From NCBI GenBank assembly GCA_033030425.1, contig JAUFSD010000011.1, positions 496,001 through 560,000 on the forward strand: a stretch of 64,000 nt of DNA, given 5' to 3'. Below, in pieces: positions 59,658 to 64,000 of the stretch. Numbering within the stretch: position 1 is the stretch's first letter; each line of letters opens with the position of its first letter. Below the pieces are notes generated by a model that saw nothing but the letters and a program-made list of their open reading frames with translations, did not search any database and had not been told where the DNA came from. The stretch is from Verpa conica (taxonomy: Eukaryota; Ascomycota; Pezizomycetes; Pezizales; Morchellaceae). The position numbers and the translations under genes are program-made.

Positions 59658-62600
59658 TTATGAAAGATCATCATTTAGATAGCGCTGCTGCTGTTCCTCG
59701 TAATAATTTCCCCTCATCTCCGTATATTGACTTGCTGTTCGTCCATCGTTGTCTATAAGTGAAGGGTCGGCACCCCCCTCAAGCAGTAGTTGAACCACTG
59801 ACTCATGCCCGCAGCGTGCCGCTATATGCATTGGTGTAGCTCTGAGGTTGTCTCTAGGCGAGGGGTCCGCACCTTTTTCGAGCAGTAGTTGAGTTATCAG
59901 CCCGTCCCCATTACCTGCAGCCGTGTGCAATGGTGTTACACCACAATTGTCCGCAGATGAAAAGTCGAAACCTTTCTTAAGTAGCAGTTTGACCACTGGC
60001 ATGTATCCGTGGAGCACCGCCGCTTTTACTGCTGTATTTCCATATCTATCAACAGATGAAAAATCGGCGCCTTTCTCGAGTAATCTCTCGATCATTATCT
60101 CGTATCCATAAAATTCCCTGTGGTCTTTTTCTATATTATCTATAGATTTAGGATTGGAAACTCCCTTAGGTAACAGTGTGGACTCGTAATATTTCCCATA
60201 TGATCTCGCTAATCTCACTGCTGTTGCCCCATCTAAATTTAAAACTGATAAATCAGCGCCTCGGTGGAGCAGCATACAAGTTGTATTTGTCTGCCCCCAA
60301 AACTCTGCATGAAATAGCGCAGTTCGGCCGAGACTATCCGCAGTTTCCAAATCTACGCCACTATCAAGTAGGCGGATAACTACTGTTGACTCGCCTAAGC
60401 AAGCTGCTGCATGTATTGGGGCCACGCCTTTGGCATAATGATCATAGCGAGTTGGCAAGTCATGTATGTAGGATGACCCAAGTTCTGGTGCCTCAAGAGC
60501 CTGTACATAGGACGAAATGTTCCCTATGCTCTTAAAGAAGTTCGATAGCAACCTTTCATCCTTTCCAAAAGCCTTTTTGAGATGATAAGGAAGGTATAGG
60601 GCTGCATATCCAATCAAAGGATATAAGTCACGCCGAGAGTCAAGAGAATCATTAGAGTCGCAAACACAATCAAATATGTCTAAAGAGAGAAATGTTGCGC
60701 AAGCAATCGCGGGCCCGATGTCTGAATAACCGGGGATTATCTGAGTATCCCGAAGATACTCTTGAGCAGTGTAATGAACAAATCTAACATCGTTGTTCTT
60801 ATCGATTGTCACTAAACTAGCGCAAACATCGAGTATTGTGTTTTCGTCTGGTAAGTCATCCCTATCGAAGATAGTTTGGCCCTTTTTCATCGAAACTGCT
60901 AATTGAAGCTCGCGGATCGTAAGAACCCGCTGTGCTTTAAGAAGCCATGTGAAGACCTTAATTGCTAAATCTGCGGAGTTCTGGGACTGGGCCTGAATGG
61001 CTTGCAGGGCTTTATCATATGTATTGTTCAAAGGCCTCTCACTATTAGAGGAGTTTTTGATCTTCTCAAGTTCCATTAAGACTTGTTTCGAGGTAGTCTG
61101 CTGACACACGTGCTCGATATGGAAGTGAACTAATAGGAACCTACAAGCAATCAGCCTTAGATAAGGAACCAAATAGTCTCTTAAAAACACTTACATCCCT
61201 TGAGAACACTTCGTTAGCTCAGAAATTATCTTGTCTTGACAATTTTTTCCCTCAATAAGGCGCTTCGCCCGAGGGTTTTCTGCAATTTTCCGTTCGATGT
61301 AGCTAGCGATGTCCTCTTCTTTGGCCAAAAGCTCTATCATAAGTGAACCTTGGAGAGAGTCTCGAATGTCTTCTGGGTGACCCCGGCTAGTAAGAAATAT
61401 CTTTGCACCATCTTTTCCCATTCGATGAAGCATTGGCAAAACAGTCACTCGTTGTTCTCGCTCACATTCGTCGAGGGCGTCGCAGATAACGAAGGTTTGC
61501 GCAAATGAACCCGATTTGAGGACTTCCGAAAGGGAAAAATACAGCTCATCGAGTGTGGGCCTCTTATTCTGGGACTTCAGCCTGTTATATAGATCTTCGA
61601 TTACCTTTGGAAAGCCTAGGCGTACTTGACTAGCAAGTTGTTTAACTAAACTTGAAAGAACATCCCTTGGGGTTTGCTGAAGTTTTTCACTGTAGTTGAA
61701 ATAAATATAGGCTACTCCGTAGTTCTCCGTAGGTGCTTGTTCTTGCAGATTATCAATTACCAGAGAACTAAAATTAGGTTTTAACTCAGGGTTATCCCAG
61801 AAGCTGTTTGAAATCCAAAGGAAGCACACCTTAAGAACGTTTTCCCAGCACCAGCTACGGGTTCGTCAGCTAGTTTCTATACACTATAATAGATCATTAT
61901 GAAAATTGTAGTAGCCCAAGCCACACGAGAGAGCGTTGATGCGAGAATTTATACAGTTGCACCTTGCTGTAAAAAACTTTTCCCAGATCCATCCGGATTT
62001 TTGTTTTAAGGGAAATATTCGGTAGACTTGTTATGAGTAACGAAATCACCTGAATTCTTGGTGTTTCGTATAGCGAGGTGTAACTGTATATATAACTATG
62101 GCCATACCAGAAACAAGGAAATTCACCGCAACAGCACCTTTCTAAAACCAGGTTTCTCTCTTGGACATGCTCATATAGGCAGGGCAAATAGTGGAAATGA
62201 TTAGAATGTCCCGAAAGATACCTGGCATATTACCAAAGGTGCTGTACGTTGATCTTAGCCACTCAAGCTATATATGCACCATATACATTATATTTCTCAA
62301 GAGCCCCTCCCATCTGTGATCTCCAGTGCACATTTACTACCACAATATAACAGTAATTTCTTGTGTGTTGATATACGTACGTATTCCATAGCCCCATACC
62401 AATGGCTTTTGGGGAGATGTCCTCCATTCCTGAATCTCCGGTGCGCTCAAAATCCATTGACCAGTACCCTTTTGCCGTCGGTCACTGATCTCGGTATGCC
62501 TCTTGTCGGAAGCTTCTGGATAAAGCCAATTTAAAACACTCATACGTTTTTCCGCTTTGAATATGAATACGCACAACTACACATTAGCCAAAACATCCAT

Positions 62601-63242
62601 CCCCTCCGATACATAGACATCTTTTTTATCATTCCTACCGATGCGGAACGCGTCCTTCTCCTTTTCTCCAGATACCTGGGTTGTCCTAATATCTCCCACA
62701 ATTATATCCATTCCGTGTAGACGAGTATCTATTTGCTGCACGTTTCTTTCAATGAGTTTTGTCCGAGACCTTTTGAGATTGAAATTAGTTCCATTGAGTA
62801 CTGCAAGAATTACACCTTTAGTGACTCTAACTCACACTTGATCGTTACTCATAGCCAGCAAGAATAGACTTTTAAGCGCTTCAACCCGCAAGATATAATC
62901 CTGGGTTTCTTTTTCCCGGAGAGGCCATTGGAGTAGAGATACTGGTATTCCCAACCAAGTCTTTTTAAGCTCTAGCTTAGTCTTGAGATCTCCCATATCC
63001 TGGATAAACCCTTTGAGCGGTTCATCGAGTCCCCACGAAGCCGCCAATACACGATTTTCCCGCTCGAAAACCTCTAGGTTGGTAAGAACTGTACTGAGGC
63101 TTTTAAGTTCGTTGGTGAGTTTTACGAGCCCTTCTGGAGCCCGCCTTACCCTGTTGATATAATCGCAACCAATAGCAGTCATCTGCGCTGAGAGCTGAAT
63201 GACTGCGAGGATACTTGCTGCGGTACCGAGGCCTTCTGCCAT
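59658..63242 (-). CDS. NACHT-ankyrin NLR-type protein
   Basis: Fungal NLR-like receptors of this design are STAND ATPases thought to act in non-self recognition or programmed cell death. Six exons: 63242-62849, 62800-62676, 62576-62381, 61869-61830, 61767-61195 and 61140-59658, 936 aa. The N-terminal domain begins MAEGLGTAASILAVIQLSAQ. A connector reads VLNWLYPEASDKRHTEISDR RQKGTGQW. The NACHT core has a P-loop AGAGKTFL (about residue 245) rebuilt across introns, Walker B FVICDALDECE (about 347) and IFLTSRGHPEDI sensor block. A helical region follows (WLLKAQRVLTIRELQLAVSM), then at least six ankyrin repeats from about residue 680 (for example VVQLLLEGGADPSLIDNDGR). Repeats are moderately diverged. 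The 511-nt third intron carries a MITE. The ligand and outcome of signalling are unknown. A decayed relative lies at 21.6-22.7 kb. Confidence 0.88.
61954..62086. mobile_element. 133-bp TA-flanked MITE inside NLR intron 3
   Basis: The left end CAGTTGCACCTTGCTGTAA and right end TATAGCGAGGTGTAACTG form inverted repeats, flanked by TA (61952-61953, 62087-62088). Ends and interior match the family at 47712-47895 (shared AACTTTTTC/AACTTTTCC and TTCTTGGCGTTT/TTCTTGGTGTTT), so it is a shorter second copy. It lies between the exon ending at 62381 and the P-loop exon starting at 61869. Confidence 0.8.
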
Positions 63243-64000
63243 AACTACCTCAATCGTTAGCTGTAGTAGTCGATAGTGGTGTTTGCTGGAAGCTCAGGGC
63301 CCTGTTTACTGGAGATAGTATGTCCCTAGAGGGCTTGTGTAACTATTCAGGCATCCATGAGATAGCTGCAGTGAGGCTGCAGCATGGCGCGGCATCGTGG
63401 CTCCACACAAATCTACTTAAAAGGGCAAAAATAACAAAGGTAAATATCTTATATCAGATATATTCCAATTCCCTTGTCTAGATTCTCGTCATCACTAGCG
63501 GCAGAAGTCTCAACTACGAGCATTTAGCGAACGCCTGGAACAAAAACTAATTTATTTAAATTTTCTATAAAACTCGCGTAGAAGTCCAGGCAGTTTCTTT
63601 AGACCCAGTGTATTAAAGCGAGGGTCATATATTGGAAATTTAGGAAATATCTACCAGCATATATATACATGCAGGTTAGGGTAGTATTTAAGAAATATAC
63701 CCCACAACGATTTCTAAAATAGACCCGGAAAATTTAGAAACTTAGGGAGGGATTAAGAGGTAGAAAAAAGAGAGTAAAGGAGATTACATCTACCTATATG
63801 TTTTATTCTTACTTGAATTGTAGTGACCCATCTTTTTTTTTTTTTTTTAATTCAAGTGATTTTATTGTTCTGGGTACAAAAATCTGGTGTGCAGTATAAA
63901 CTATGACCTAATGTAGTGACCCATCTACGGGTCGTTGCTATATTGTGTGCTGGAGGCGATTGATTGATAAGCCCGTCGTAATCTTATCTGATTTCTTGGC
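63243..64000. other. NLR promoter and right-edge non-coding sequence
   Basis: No gene. A 15-bp direct repeat TGTAGTGACCCATCT occurs at 63819 and 63912, and an inverted pair ACTTGAATT/AATTCAAGT brackets a T-run at 63811-63857. The sequence after 63912 could be the start of a long terminal repeat cut by the window edge, but only one end is visible. Confidence 0.4.

Noticed and set aside
1..64000. CRISPR arrays, operons, ribosome binding sites, rRNA, tRNA
   Set aside because: Spliced eukaryotic genes make prokaryotic features inapplicable. No rRNA or credible tRNA was recognised by eye; a covariance-model scan would be needed to exclude small RNAs.

Overview
The window is nuclear DNA of a filamentous ascomycete (Pezizomycotina). 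The genes carry many short GT-AG introns (about 40-80 nt) with CTRAC-like branch sites. The gene set includes a velvet regulator (VelB), an Msh4, a Nup159 with FG repeats and a NACHT-ankyrin NLR. A Pezizomycetes-like lineage (cup fungi, truffles, morels) is a guess from the style of the SAP/F-box-like/LEWWKxSGL-repeat protein and the patchy repeat content; the window holds no taxonomic marker that settles it. All exon joints given here were worked out by hand from reading frame and splice consensus.

Layout. 0.1-16.9 kb is gene-dense housekeeping DNA: an F-box protein (-), the peroxin PEX10 (+), exocyst SEC15 (-), eIF2B gamma (-), the ribosome-collision E3 ligase HEL2/ZNF598 (-), and V-ATPase subunit B (+), which is divergent from HEL2. 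16.9-24.4 kb is gene-poor and holds relics: an ankyrin-repeat pseudogene, a roughly 50-bp GC-cored minisatellite, and a decayed NACHT-NLR copy. 24.5-37.4 kb has a SAP/F-box-like/WW-ankyrin-like protein (+), NMN adenylyltransferase (-), a small GRGGAGN-repeat (DUF3602-like) protein (+), VelB (+) after a long non-coding upstream region, and the splicing factor Yju2/Cwf16 (-). Yju2 is divergent from the 17-exon MSH4 (+, 37.7-41.6 kb).

41.6-49.6 kb is an 8-kb AT-rich gene desert with at least five non-autonomous inverted-repeat elements, including a hAT-like element (8-bp target duplication) nested in a TA-flanked element. 49.6-57.7 kb holds NUP159 (+) and the chaperonin subunit CCT2 (+). 57.7-59.6 kb is non-coding with a quasi-palindromic element. 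59.7-63.2 kb is an intact NACHT-ankyrin NLR (-), whose P-loop-proximal intron carries a second copy of the TA-flanked MITE family seen at 47.7 kb. The last 0.75 kb is non-coding.

The genes do not form one pathway. They cover organelle biogenesis (PEX10), exocytosis (SEC15), translation initiation and quality control (eIF2B gamma, HEL2), vacuolar acidification (VMA2), NAD synthesis (NMNAT), development (VelB), splicing (Yju2), meiotic crossover (Msh4), nuclear export (Nup159) and protein folding (CCT2). The fast-evolving content is the NLR/ankyrin/F-box genes and relics plus the MITEs. The most unusual signals are the nested MITE, a TA-MITE beside the NLR P-loop exon, 18 hand-counted copies of the palindrome TACATGTA confined to non-coding DNA, micro-exons across the Msh4 Walker A motif, a GC-AG intron in VMA2 and an intron directly after the CCT2 start codon.
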